Source: Prunella strophiata
Lineage: Eukaryota > Chordata > Aves > Passeriformes > Prunellidae
Direction: 5' to 3'
DNA: 64,000 nucleotides
Assembly (NCBI GenBank): GCA_036583965.1
Contig: JAZBQD010000022.1
Coordinates: 2,476,001 to 2,540,000, forward strand
The position numbers were made by a program, and so were the translations under genes. The notes beneath the pieces are model-generated. The model saw nothing but the letters and a program-made list of their open reading frames with translations, was not told the DNA's origin and did not search any database. This document shows positions 39,601-48,154 of the stretch, one piece after another. The number at the start of each line of letters is the position of its first letter. Positions within the stretch are counted from its first letter, which is position 1.

Positions 39601-42154
39601 GTCAGCCCCGGTGGCCCCTCCGCCTCCCCGACCGGCCCGGCCCGGCCCGCAGCCCCGGGGCTGCTGCTGACCGGCGGCGGACCCGGGGCTGGCCCGAGGA
39701 ACAGCACGAAAAAAATCATTATTCGTTCAAATTCGTTGTCGCGGAGAGCAGCGAACGCCGGGGCCGAGCACACTCCGGGAGAAGTGCCCGGGAGAACCGC
39801 GATGAACAAGAAGGGAAGTGATGGAAACGGAATTAACCTCCCGAGCGAGCCGCCGGCAAAGCTGTAATTATGCCAGGCTCTTTTTCCTTTTTCCTAAACT
39901 TCCAAAATTCACCTGCTAACAACGGCGGGGTAGCCCGAACGGGGTGAGGAAAGAAACTGCCAAAAATTATGAGAATTGGGCTGAAAATAAAAACGCGGCA
40001 GTCTTGTCCTGTCCCCTTCTAGATACCGACAGAGATTATACAGAAAGAGATAAGGATACAGTTATGGAGAAATAGAGATATAAAAATAAACAGATACAGC
40101 AGATAGACAACGAAATATATAGATATATAGACATAAATATATAGATTTCAGTATATAGGTATAGATAGAGATAAGCAGGTGAAAATATGGACATGAGGTA
40201 CATAAATAGAGATATATCAGTATAAATAGAGGCAGAGAGATGTACGACACGGCTGTACAGAACAGATGGGTACGGACACCAGAGTATTTCTATGTAAAGA
40301 TATTCTGTGTAGAGACACGGAGCTGGATCGCCGTGCACAGGGGTGAGAAGTGGAGGTGATAATCGTTATCCTCAACAATTCACCGCGTCCAAACAAACAA
40401 CCCCGGCAGCAGGCTCCGGCCAGGACGGAGCTCCCGGCACCGGCAGCGGGCACGGTAGCACGGCACAGCCCCGCAGCGTCCCGGTGCAGCCCGGTCCGCG
40501 GCTCTTACGCTGCATGGCGATCCGCGGCAGCTCCGCTCCCTCAGCGGGCCGCGGGCTCTGGCGCATCTTCCGCGGGGCGCGGGCGCAGCCGCCGCCGGGC
40601 CGGGCTCGGAACCGCCGCTGTCCCCCCCAAATCAGCGGCTGCCGTCTCCCCGCTCCGAGCGCTGCCACCCCCGCGCCGCCGGGGATTTAATTCGCTAAAG
40701 CGGGTTATTTTTAGACGCCGGCCCTCGCCGCCGGTGCCGGTCTGCAGCGGCGGGCAGGGAGGGCATCGCGGCGCGCTGTATTTAATCCCCCCCGCCCCCG
40801 GGGCCGGCGGCACATCCCCTCCCGCCGCCCCTTCCCGGCTGCGCCCGGCGGGAGGGACGCGGCTCCGGGGCGCCCGGAAACGAACCCCGACGGGGCCGGG
40901 GGTCGCAACCCGAGCTCGGTGTGAGCCGCAAACCCCGGGATTTGCCCCCGGGCCGGGCAAAGAACCGAATGGTTCGGCCCCCCGGGACCGGCCCTCGGCC
41001 ACGGTAAGCCCCGCCGAGCCCCGCCGAGCCCTTCCCGCTGCCTCCCGGGCCCCGACGGAGCCGTGAACGAGCGTCGTGTCCTGCGGGAAAGCGGAGTTTG
41101 CGCGTCCTTCGTTCTACCGGGGGCTCGATTTCGGCGCTGTCGCCTCCGCCCCTGGAGAGCCACAAGCAGCTCCCGGTTGCCGGGTCAAAGGCGCCGCGGC
41201 CGCGGCCTGCGATGTGCGCACGGCGGAGAGCCCACGGGCACAGCCACGGAAAGGAGGAGCGGGGGCACCGGCCCGTTCCCGGCGGCTGCGGGGCCGCACA
41301 GTCGGTCCCGCTCACGGTGACACCTCTGTCCCCGCACACCGGCGGGGTCCCCCGCCCCAGTTTATCGTTGATTTTTTTTTTTTTTTTTTAAGCCCCATCG
41401 AAAGCTTTCAATGCTGGCGAGAACCGGGACCGCCCCGCTGCGGGACCGGACCCGCTGTCCCGAACCCGGCTCGGGCTCCCGCGTTGAGCCCCGGAGCCCC
41501 GGGCACGCCGGGGGAGCGCAGCCCGGCTCTCCCCGCCCCGCCAGGGCTGGCCCGTTCGTTCAACGGGACGAAAGAACGTTTGAGAGAACAATTAACGGAG
41601 TTTTTCTAAAGTGGGGAAGAAACCGCGTGGGAACCGGGCAGGGGGGCGCGGGGGGTCCCCGCAGTCGGAGGGAACCGTCGGGCAGCGGGAAGTCCCCGTT
41701 TCGTCCCTGTTCTCGTTGAGCGGGGAGCGGTGGGACCCCGGGGCAGGAGCCGCCGCTCCGCCGGGCCGGGCAGAGCTCCCGTGAGCGCCGCTTTCCCCCG
41801 GGACCGACGGGCACCTGGAGCAGCCGCGGGGCCGGCAGCGCACGGGGGGCAGCGAGCGGGGCTCTGGTACCGGGGGCTCGGCGGGACAGAGCGAGAGAGA
41901 GAGCGCGGGGCGGGCGGGACGGACCCCCCGATGCCGTCGGGCCGCCCTTCCCCGCAGCCAGCCCCGAGCGCGGCCCCGACGGTGCCCCCGGGACTCAGAC
42001 GGAGCACGGCCGGGCCCGGGGCTCCCAGAGCAGCCGCCGCTGCCTCCGCGGGGGGACGCGGAGATCTGCGCGCCTCCCCCTCACCTGGGCTCCGCGGGAA
42101 GGGGCAGAGCTCCGCTGCCTTCTCCGAACCGGCGCGGACCCGCTCCAGCAGCAT
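36221..42154 (-). CDS. LHX3: LHX3, LIM/homeobox protein 3 (six coding exons, isoform a)
   Basis: This gene encodes a nuclear LIM-homeodomain transcription factor. From family knowledge it is needed for anterior pituitary development and, with ISL1 and LDB1, for motor-neuron identity. Joining exons 42154-42085, 39572-39401, 39210-39008, 38839-38688, 38592-38421 and 36639-36221 gives 395 codons plus TGA; all phases fit and all introns are GT-AG. LIM1 has zinc ligands C28, C31, H49, C52, C55, C58, C75 and D78. LIM2 has C87, C90, H109, C112, C115, C118, C138 and D141. The homeodomain spans about 154-213, with WFQNRR at 201-206 and N51 at residue 204. The C-terminus ends [10 protein letters not shown], as in LHX3 and unlike LHX4. 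Length matches human LHX3 (about 400 aa). Introns 2-4 are only 190, 168 and 95 bp. The gene lies in a CpG-rich domain, typical of a developmental regulator. Confidence 0.96.
36640..38420 (-). other. LHX3: LHX3 intron 5
   Basis: The longest 3' intron (1.78 kb), GTCGGT to CTTTCAG. Its 3' third holds the 14-bp minisatellite. Its 5' end is CpG-rich and continuous with the island over exons 1-5. An A run lies at 38014-38027. Confidence 0.85.
36741..37171. repeat. 14-bp minisatellite in LHX3 intron 5 (about 31 copies)
   Basis: The unit taattctttaaaaa repeats head to tail for 431 bp with no length change: 30 full units and one of 11 bp. The only variation seen is T to A at unit base 8 (ttcTata), in units 2, 13, 20, 21, 29 and 30. 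The array lies between exons 5 and 6, about 100 bp from the exon 6 acceptor on its upstream side. Confidence 0.97.
38421..38592 (-). CDS. LHX3: LHX3 exon 5 (recognition helix and basic tail)
   Basis: This 172-bp exon starts GTCTGGTTCCAG (VWFQ) directly after acceptor CTCGCAG and encodes residues 200-256. It holds the DNA-recognition helix [11 protein letters not shown], the [14 protein letters not shown] segment and an acidic stretch (EEGPDSDAE). Donor CACAG|GTCGGT. The intron before it is only 95 bp. Confidence 0.95.
38688..38839 (-). CDS. LHX3: LHX3 exon 4 (homeodomain, N-terminal two thirds)
   Basis: This 152-bp exon runs from acceptor CCGGCAG|AG to donor GTGCAG|GTGAGA. It encodes residues 150-199: the linker, the basic N-terminal arm [11 protein letters not shown], and helices 1-2 with the start of helix 3 (..DMRVVQ). 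Interruption of helix 3 just before VWFQNRR is the usual LHX3/LHX4 intron position. Confidence 0.96.
39008..39210 (-). CDS. LHX3: LHX3 exon 3 (LIM2 domain)
   Basis: This 203-bp exon runs from acceptor GCTCAG|G to donor AGAG|GTACC. It encodes residues 82-148 and the second LIM domain, from [10 protein letters not shown] to [10 protein letters not shown]. Intron 2 upstream of it is only 190 bp. All eight zinc ligands are present. Confidence 0.96.
39401..39572 (-). CDS. LHX3: LHX3 exon 2 (LIM1 domain)
   Basis: This 172-bp exon runs from acceptor CCCGCAG|AGATC to donor TTCAA|GTGCGT. It encodes residues 24-81 and carries the whole first LIM zinc-finger pair, from IPLCAGC to CKEDFF. LIM1 mediates protein contacts (LDB1, ISL1) rather than DNA contact. 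Phases 1 in and 2 out match the neighbouring exons. Confidence 0.96.
40020..40260. repeat. Degenerate GATA/ATAG-rich simple repeat in LHX3 intron 1
   Basis: The tract is dominated by gata, atag and ataga words (agatata, tatagata, agagataa) between exon 1b and exon 2, an AT-rich island within GC-rich DNA. It looks like a decayed tetra/pentanucleotide microsatellite. Open frames across it are low complexity and not coding. Confidence 0.7.
40509..40566 (-). CDS. LHX3: LHX3 putative exon 1b (alternative first exon)
   Basis: An ATG at 40566-40564 (context GGAAG-ATG) opens 19 codons, beginning [10 protein letters not shown] and ending IAMQ. It closes at a strong donor, C|GTAAGAG, leaving one base over. 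That is the same phase as exon 1a, so splicing to exon 2 gives Q-IPLCAGC in frame. Human LHX3 also has an exon 1b between exons 1a and 2, but its remembered sequence differs, so equivalence is inferred from position and phase. A second in-frame ATG lies at 40515-40513. A TATA-like element lies about 140 bp upstream. Transcript data would settle it. Confidence 0.55.
40705..40714 (-). promoter_or_regulatory. MEF2-consensus / TATA-like box upstream of exon 1b
   Basis: The minus strand reads CTAAAAATAA, an exact match to the MEF2 consensus YTAWWWWTAR. It is also TATA-like and lies about 140 bp upstream of the exon 1b start codon. It may act as a core promoter element for exon 1b. Confidence 0.35.
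40771..40790 (-). promoter_or_regulatory. TATA-like element upstream of LHX3 exon 1b
   Basis: The minus strand reads GATTAAATACAG within a very GC-rich stretch, about 205 bp upstream of the exon 1b ATG. An AT-rich box in such GC-rich surroundings is a plausible core promoter element for the 1b transcript. A second AT-rich box lies downstream at 40714-40705. Which one positions initiation cannot be told from sequence. Confidence 0.3.
42085..42154 (-). CDS. LHX3: LHX3 exon 1a (alternative first coding exon)
   Basis: The ATG lies at 42154-42152 with a purine at -3. The exon encodes 23 residues beginning [10 protein letters not shown], which resembles the MLLE-type start of vertebrate LHX3 isoform a. 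The donor is CCCAG|GTGAGG after the first base of codon 24. That base joins AG of exon 2 to make Glu, giving the junction [10 protein letters not shown]. This exon lies about 2.5 kb upstream of exon 2. Confidence 0.9.
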
Positions 42155-42600
42155 CGCGGCCTCCGTGGGCGCCGTCCGAAGTGCGCGGGTGGCTGCGGAG
42201 GAGTGGCGCAGCGGCGCGGAGGGGCGCGCAGGGAGCGGCGCGGGGCTGGGCGGAGCGGGGGGGCGCGGGGGGCGGGCCGGGGGCGGCACCGGGCCGCAGC
42301 TGGGCCGCGGTTCAGCGCCGGGCTCTTTAGCATCACAAAAGCGGCCGAGGCAGCGCTGTCCCCGCCGTCCCACGCGTGGGCTCGGGCTGCAGCCGCCGCC
42401 TTCGGGCGCAAAGCGGCCCCGGGACCCCCGCGAACGCCCCGGCGGCCGCACCAAGGGGGTCGGGGGAGCCGCCGTCGGGGGGAGCCTCCTCCCGGGCCCG
42501 GCTGCCCGCCGGCCGCTCCCGAGCGCAGATTTCGTTTGTCCCGCGGTGCGGGGCTCCCCCGACGCCGCCCGTGGGCAGCGGGGGGTTCTTTCCCCGCCGC

Positions 42601-42690
42601 TAATTAATTAACGAACGCGGAGAAGTTGCGGGTGCCTGACCCGCTGCCAGCGGCGTGCGGCGGCCGCAGGAGGTTAATTGCGCTAATTGA
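42601..42690. promoter_or_regulatory. Homeodomain-type sites upstream of LHX3 exon 1a
   Basis: TAATTAATTAA at 42601-42611 contains a core very like the known LHX3 binding preference. TAATTG occurs twice as a direct repeat with 9-bp spacing (42675 and 42684). All lie 450-540 bp upstream of the exon 1a ATG in otherwise GC-rich DNA. Autoregulation is a possible role, not shown. Confidence 0.35.
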
Positions 42691-43000
42691 AGACGGGGCG
42701 GACACGGACGGAAAGTGTGCGGGACACGCGGGGCTGTGCGGGGTTTTTGTGAGCTCGGCTGCCCTGGGGCCGTGCGGGAGCGGGGTCTGGCCGTGCCCAC
42801 AGGTGCGGGGTGCCCGTGCCCGTGCCCGGAGCCTGTCCCTGTGCTCTGTCCCCCGGCACCTCGCGTTCCCGCGGGTGCGGAGCTCTCGCTGCGCTCCCGG
42901 GGCGCGGGGCCGTGTTTGTCTGGGGAGAGCCCCGTGCGTGTGTGCCCCGCTTGCCGCAGGCAGCCGGAGCTGATAATTGTGGTTGTTACTGTGAGCCCGT

Positions 43001-43041
43001 TAATCCCCCGAATCCCTTTACCTCCTGCTCGCAGGGGATTA
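43001..43041. promoter_or_regulatory. Inverted pair of bicoid/PITX-type sites upstream of LHX3
   Basis: TAATCCC at 43001-43007 and GGGATTA at 43035-43041 form an inverted pair, about 850-890 bp upstream of the exon 1a ATG. TAATCC is the core site of PITX and OTX homeodomains. PITX factors act upstream of Lhx3 in the pituitary in mammals. Use of these sites is inferred. Confidence 0.35.
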
Positions 43042-43637
43042 CAAATTAATAAAAGCAGCTTAGGGGCGGGAGCCTCCAAACTCACATATGCTCCCGCCGG
43101 CGGCAGCGCCGGGACTTTCGCCCGCTCCTGGGGGTGGTCGTGGAGCCTCCAGCGAGCCCCGGAGCCCGAGGCACCCACCCCAAACCACCCTCCCCTCCTC
43201 CGGGTCCCGCGGGGCCGAGGGCCGGGTCGGGGCTGTCCCCTGGGTGGTTCATCCGGCCGGGGACAGGCTCCAGGCTGCGGGACACTCAGCCGTGTGTGGC
43301 TGGGAAATGCAGGGAGACACTCTGGGACCAGGATTGGGGTCCCCAAATAAAGCACCCAGGAATGCCAGGCGGGAGGTGGGACCCAGGTCCTGCCCGAGTG
43401 TGATTCCAGCCCAAACCAAACCGGGTGCCACCAGCACTTGGCCCTCCCCAGGGCCATGAACATCTTCTGGGGGCAGCTGATGACACACACAGTCCCTTTT
43501 GAGCTCGGTTTTGAAGTGGATTTTTAGTCTGAGCCTCTAAGGAAGCACTTTAGGCAAACCCGTGTGTGGTGGTGCCAGCTCCCCCGGGCACGGGGCAGGG
43601 GTGGGGCAGCTGTGGCTGGGCAGGAGGGAGGGCAGGG

Positions 43638-44178
43638 CTGTGACCCACTCAGGACAGAGCAGGGGCTGTGTCCCACTCAGGACAGAGCCAGGAGCTGTGA
43701 CCCACTCAGGACAGAGAGCAGGGGCTGTGTCCCACTCAGGACAGAGCCAGGGGCTGTGTTCCACTCAGGACAGAGAGCAGGGGCTGTGTCCCACTCAGGA
43801 CAGAGCCAGGGGCTGTGTCCCACTCAGGACAGAGCAGGGGCTGTGTTCCACTCAGGACAGAGAGCAGGGGCTGTGTCCCACTCAGGACAGAGCCAGGGGC
43901 TGTGTCCCACTCAGGACAGAGCAGGGGCTGTGTCCCACTCAGGACAGAGGGCAGGGCTGTGTCCCACTCAGGACAGAGCCAGGGGCTGTGTTCCACTCAG
44001 GACAGAGAGCAGGGGCTGTGTCCCACTCAGGACAGAGCCAGGGGCTGTGTCCCACTCAGGACAGAGCCAGGGGCTGTGTCCCACTCAGGACAGAGGGCAG
44101 GGCTGTGTCCCACTCAGGACAGAGGGCAGGGCTGTGTCCCACTCAGGACAGAGCCAGGGGCTGTGTCCCACTCAGGAC
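43638..44178. repeat. G+C-rich VNTR, 19 units of 28-30 bp
   Basis: Nineteen copies each contain CCACTCAGGACAGAG (the last one changed to CAGGACCAG) followed by variable purine-rich ends (cagggg, ccagggg, agcagggg, ggcaggg) and ctgtg(t/a)(c/t). Unit starts average about 29 bp apart from 43638 to 44161. Long open frames in three forward frames result from the repeat and are not genes. It lies between the LHX3 promoter and the QSOX2 3' end. Confidence 0.95.
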
Positions 44179-44184
44179 CAGCAG

Positions 44185-47100
44185 TGGCCCCTGCCAGCCC
44201 CGTGGCCTCACGCTGTGCCATCCAGGACCCCACAAAAGCCCTGTGCTGATCTCTCCCTGCACACCCTCCTGTGCCCTCCTGCTCAGGGGGCACCAGGCCT
44301 GCCCATGGCCTTCCTCACTTGGGCTTCTGCCATTAATAAAAACAAGCATTAATAAAAACCAACCCACTCAAACATTTATTTCTTCCTGGTTTGTTTTCTC
44401 TTCCCCTCTTCCCTTCCTTAGCAGTTCCTAAGAAGTCTGGGCTTAAAAACACACCTCCCCAAGATGATGGATCTGGTTTATCATGGACATGTTCATGAGC
44501 TGTCCTGGCAACAGAGTTCAGCTCAAAACAATTTGCAAACAGGTAAAGAGCCCAAACGCATCCACTTTGCCCAAACGTTTGCATTTATTTTAAACAAGCA
44601 CATTAATTTACAATTTAGTACAAAACAGTCACTTTTCCTTCCAAGAGAGGAATGAGACAGTAAAAACCCAACTCAACCAGAACAGACTTGGAAATGTCAA
44701 GTTATTGACTTCAAATAAATAGAACATTTAAATTACTGAAATGGTATTGTCACTATTTTCAACACGTCATGTGCAGCACCACACCTGGGACCTTCCTTCC
44801 CATCCAGTTCTGTGCACGAACAGCACTGCTGGAAACACAAAATTAGGATTTCTCACTAATAACTTCATCAGGTTTCTTTAGTACTTGCAGCTTTTGTCTC
44901 TCCTGGCACATTCTATTCCTTTTATTTTAATATTTCCTATTTGAAAACATCCCAAGAGCAAAGAAAGCTCCATGAATTACAAAGGGCCAAGTGACTGCCC
45001 CAGCACAGCAAGATTCCCACAGGGAAGTGGCATTGCAGGAACCTCTGTGGACAACACACCACACAAATAAACCCTCCAAGGCTGAGGATGTGGGGCTTGG
45101 AGGCAATTTTTAAACCAGAAACACTTTCCTGGCAGCATCAGCCATGCCCCAGCACAGACTGTATTGTTACAGAGACATAGAATTGTATAATTTGTTATTA
45201 GAGGACAGAAAATAAACACGAGCAAAACAAGATTTGCTCAAGTGAATTCAAAGTCAAGAAAACCTTCCCAGATGAGGACATTGAAGTGAAAGCCTTGGCT
45301 GGCTCACTGGCAAGAGCTGGAGCACCAACATGGACAAGCAACATCCTAATTTCATTTATTTCATACTCTGAAGAGACAAAAAAAGCCACTGAAGTTTGAG
45401 TATTGATTAATTTTGTTGTGCTTGCAGCAGGGTCACAGGAAGTTAAATGTGTGTAGCAAAACCCCCAAACTTTATTCCAAACCCACATTTGCTGGTTTTT
45501 AATGGCAAAATCATCCCTACAAACCCCCCAAGGCCTTTTTCTTTCATGAGCAGATGAAAATGAGCAGAATGAGTCAAAGCTTCTGAAACCAGGTCTATGT
45601 ATTTGTTAGAATTCTAAACAACTAATGACTGAATTTCAACTTCAGAATGTGCAATACTGACAGCAGGAATTAACTAGCTCAACATTGCTGTGCTGGGTTA
45701 GGTTTTCCTGGTGTTTGGATTTTCTTTTAGAGCTAAGTGTCCTTGCTGGTGGGCTGAGAACACCCCAAAGTTACCTGATTTTCAAAAGCCAGTGTGGAAT
45801 CTCCAGGTTTTCCTCTGAATGAGCCCTGCCCTGGGATCTCCCACTGGATTCCAGCCCAAACCAAAGGTCCCTGATGAGCCTGAAGCCCCTTCCCCACAGG
45901 CTCACCACCACTCTTGTGCTTGCAGGGTGTTTGAATATCCAAACCCAGCTGCTCTGGGATGGGAGTCATAAATTCCTACAGAGGAAAGACCCAGGATGGC
46001 TCCTTCTGCCAGAACTTTGGAATTCTGAGGGTCCTCTAAGGGCACAGACCCAGCCCCTCTGCAGGAAAGTTGGACTGACAGGGTCGTGGGAACTGAGATT
46101 TCTTCCTCTGACACGTTCACAGCAGCCTCAGAAAGTTGTTCCTCTCTGTGGGTACAAGGGACAGTGAATCTTTGCAGCTCAGCTCTGTCATTTCAATTGG
46201 ATGCTGCAGAGACACGTCAGAAATACTCAATTTTGTGAACAGCCAATATCTGATTATGAAAAATTAATCCTGTGGAGTTTTTGTGCTTTTTTGTTGCCAG
46301 GCTTCAAACTTTGCTGGGGCTTGACACACCAATGGTATAAATCCAGGGAATTGGCCAGGGACTCCTTATTCCTTCTCGTGTAACAGAGGAGCCAGCAAAC
46401 ATTCAATTAAATTAAAAGTTGCAAATGTAGAATTGAAAGGAAAAGCCTTTTTATATAACATAATTAATCTGGAGAACTCACTGCCACGAGAAAACATTGA
46501 GGCCAAAACCTATTAGGATTAACTAAAGATTAGGTAATGGATAACTAGAACATGCTCAATTACATTGGATAGGATTATAAACTTCACTATCCAGGACGTG
46601 AATTATCTCCCCCAGCCAGGATCACAGCAACCCCTACTCCCAAGGATGATTTTGTAATGTTTTCATGATTTCTTCTCACTGCTGCTCCAAGGACCCCACA
46701 CTGAGCTCTAGAGGGAACTGCACATCCCAGAACAGGGCAGCTCTGGGTGGAAATACCAAGTGAAGTGTTAATTGCTCTCTTGTGATGGAGAAATTCAACA
46801 GAAGAAACTCAGCATGTGTAGATTTTCCAATCTGTTCTGCCACGGTAACACAAATCTTGCTGTCCTTCACTAAAAACATTGCTTTCCTTTCCTAGAGTTC
46901 ATCAGGATTGGTTTCCACTTGGACAACACCATAATTACTTAGCAAAGCAGAATCAGGCTGCTAATTGTACCCCAAAACTCTCATCCTAGTGATGACACAC
47001 ACATATCCTTGGCTGGAATGCACCAGAGAATGGATGAATGATTTGAACATGAAATACTTCCTACTTTAAATATGTAAATAATATTTCAGAAAGTCACAGA

Positions 47101-47603
47101 GGTTTAGAATTTATTTAATCAGATGAGAACTCATGTTTCCTGTAAAGAAACTCAGAATTCCTGCTTCCCCCAGTGAAGCAGCCAAGGTACCATTCAGAGG
47201 AACCGTTCAGCACTTGGGGAGGTGAAATCAGCTCTGGATGAACTAAAAAAAAAAAAAAAAATAACACCTGACTTGAAAATACACAAAACAATATCCAATT
47301 TCCTTCTCCAGCAGGCACAGTGGATTGCATAATGCAATGTTTACTCTGGAAATGAGTAAAGGATGTTGGTGGGAAGTCATGGAAAAATCTTAACTGCCAA
47401 ATGCAACGCTCCCGTGTGAGGACACTGACGTGGCCTTGGGCAAAGCCTGGGGATCTCAAGGCCAGCTCCACCTGTTCAGCTGAACACCTGGGAAATGCCT
47501 CAGGAAGAAAGGGGTCTGACACAAGGAATACTGCATATAAAATCCCTGATCATAAATATTAAAGCTGTGTCTGGGACCGAACAGCCACGTACAGCGAGAA
47601 CTC
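44185..47603 (-). other. QSOX2-LHX3 spacer, including the probable QSOX2 3' UTR
   Basis: No coding frame with family resemblance was found. On the minus strand the first AATAAA downstream of the QSOX2 stop is at 47115-47110, which would give a 3' UTR of about 500 bases. More AATAAA copies occur near 45360, 44936 and 44589, and the mammalian QSOX2 3' UTR is long, so the true end may lie anywhere in this stretch. An 18-A tract is at about 47246-47262. Confidence 0.4.
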
Positions 47604-48154
47604 CTACACCGAGGAACGGTGAGACTTCACTTTCCAGCGCTTGGACCTCACCCGGAAAAAAAAGTACATGATCATTAAAAACAAGGATGATGCCACATAG
47701 AGGATGACACACAGACTCATGTCTAGGTTGGAAAATCCAATCCCTAGGAAGGACACAGCCTGCCTGGTCCCTTTGAGGTTCACGGCGGCAGCTGCGCTTT
47801 TGCCGCTACCTTGGACAGCTCCAGGATTTCCCATTGGCTTCTCCAACACCTTGGAGCCTGGATCTCCTGGGTTCTCCTGATCCTGGAGCTTGTTTTCTCC
47901 ATTTCCCCCCGAGTTCTTCTGCAGGCTTTTGTCTTTCACCTCCCTGGTGTCTCCCTGCTCGTTGTCACTGGGGTCAGGCTGGCTCTCGGTGTATTTATAG
48001 AGAATATTTTCACTGCTGTAGTGGGATTTCAGGAATTGCAGGACTTGGTCCTCATTCCAGCTGTGCAGCCCTTTGATTTCTTCATGACATGCAGGACAAA
48101 TGTCTGGAGTTGGCCACTGAACTTTGGGGAATTTTGGATCTTCAGTCAAATCAC
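47604..48154 (-). CDS. QSOX2: QSOX2 exon 12 (third CxxC, linker, transmembrane tail, stop)
   Basis: Acceptor CCAATTAG|GTGATTTG; TAG at 47606-47604. The 551 bp begin [17 protein letters not shown] and include [11 protein letters not shown], the third CxxC. A low-complexity, hydrophilic linker rich in G, N, E, K and P follows; it would lie in the lumen. A single hydrophobic segment, from [12 protein letters not shown] to MYFFF, precedes the short basic cytosolic tail ending SHRSSV. The layout is that of a type I Golgi membrane protein. Confidence 0.95.

Larger units (their letters stand above)
37950..43300. promoter_or_regulatory. CpG-island domain over LHX3
   Basis: Most of this interval is G+C rich with dense CpG (for example 38120-38700, 38880-39680, 40400-41340, 41440-42600 and 42610-42960). 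It covers exons 1a to 5 and both first exons. Broad CpG islands over developmental transcription-factor genes are typically Polycomb-regulated in other vertebrates; that is an inference here. It is broken by the AT-rich GATA-like tract at 40020-40260. Confidence 0.8.

Noticed and set aside
40036..40338. 100-codon tyrosine- and isoleucine-rich minus-strand frame
   Set aside because: Translation of the degenerate GATA-type simple repeat.
41606..42611. Overlapping 280-290-codon open frames on both strands upstream of LHX3
   Set aside because: CpG-island composition gives long frames in many registers. Only the short exon 1a piece (42085-42154) fits LHX3.
42600..43490. 296-codon minus-strand open frame
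   Set aside because: Low-complexity, proline- and arginine-rich reading of GC-rich promoter DNA, with no family resemblance.
43562..44431. Long plus-strand open frames (289 and 262 codons) with repeated peptide words
   Set aside because: They arise from the 29-bp VNTR, which is open in several frames at once. No start context, domain or splice support.
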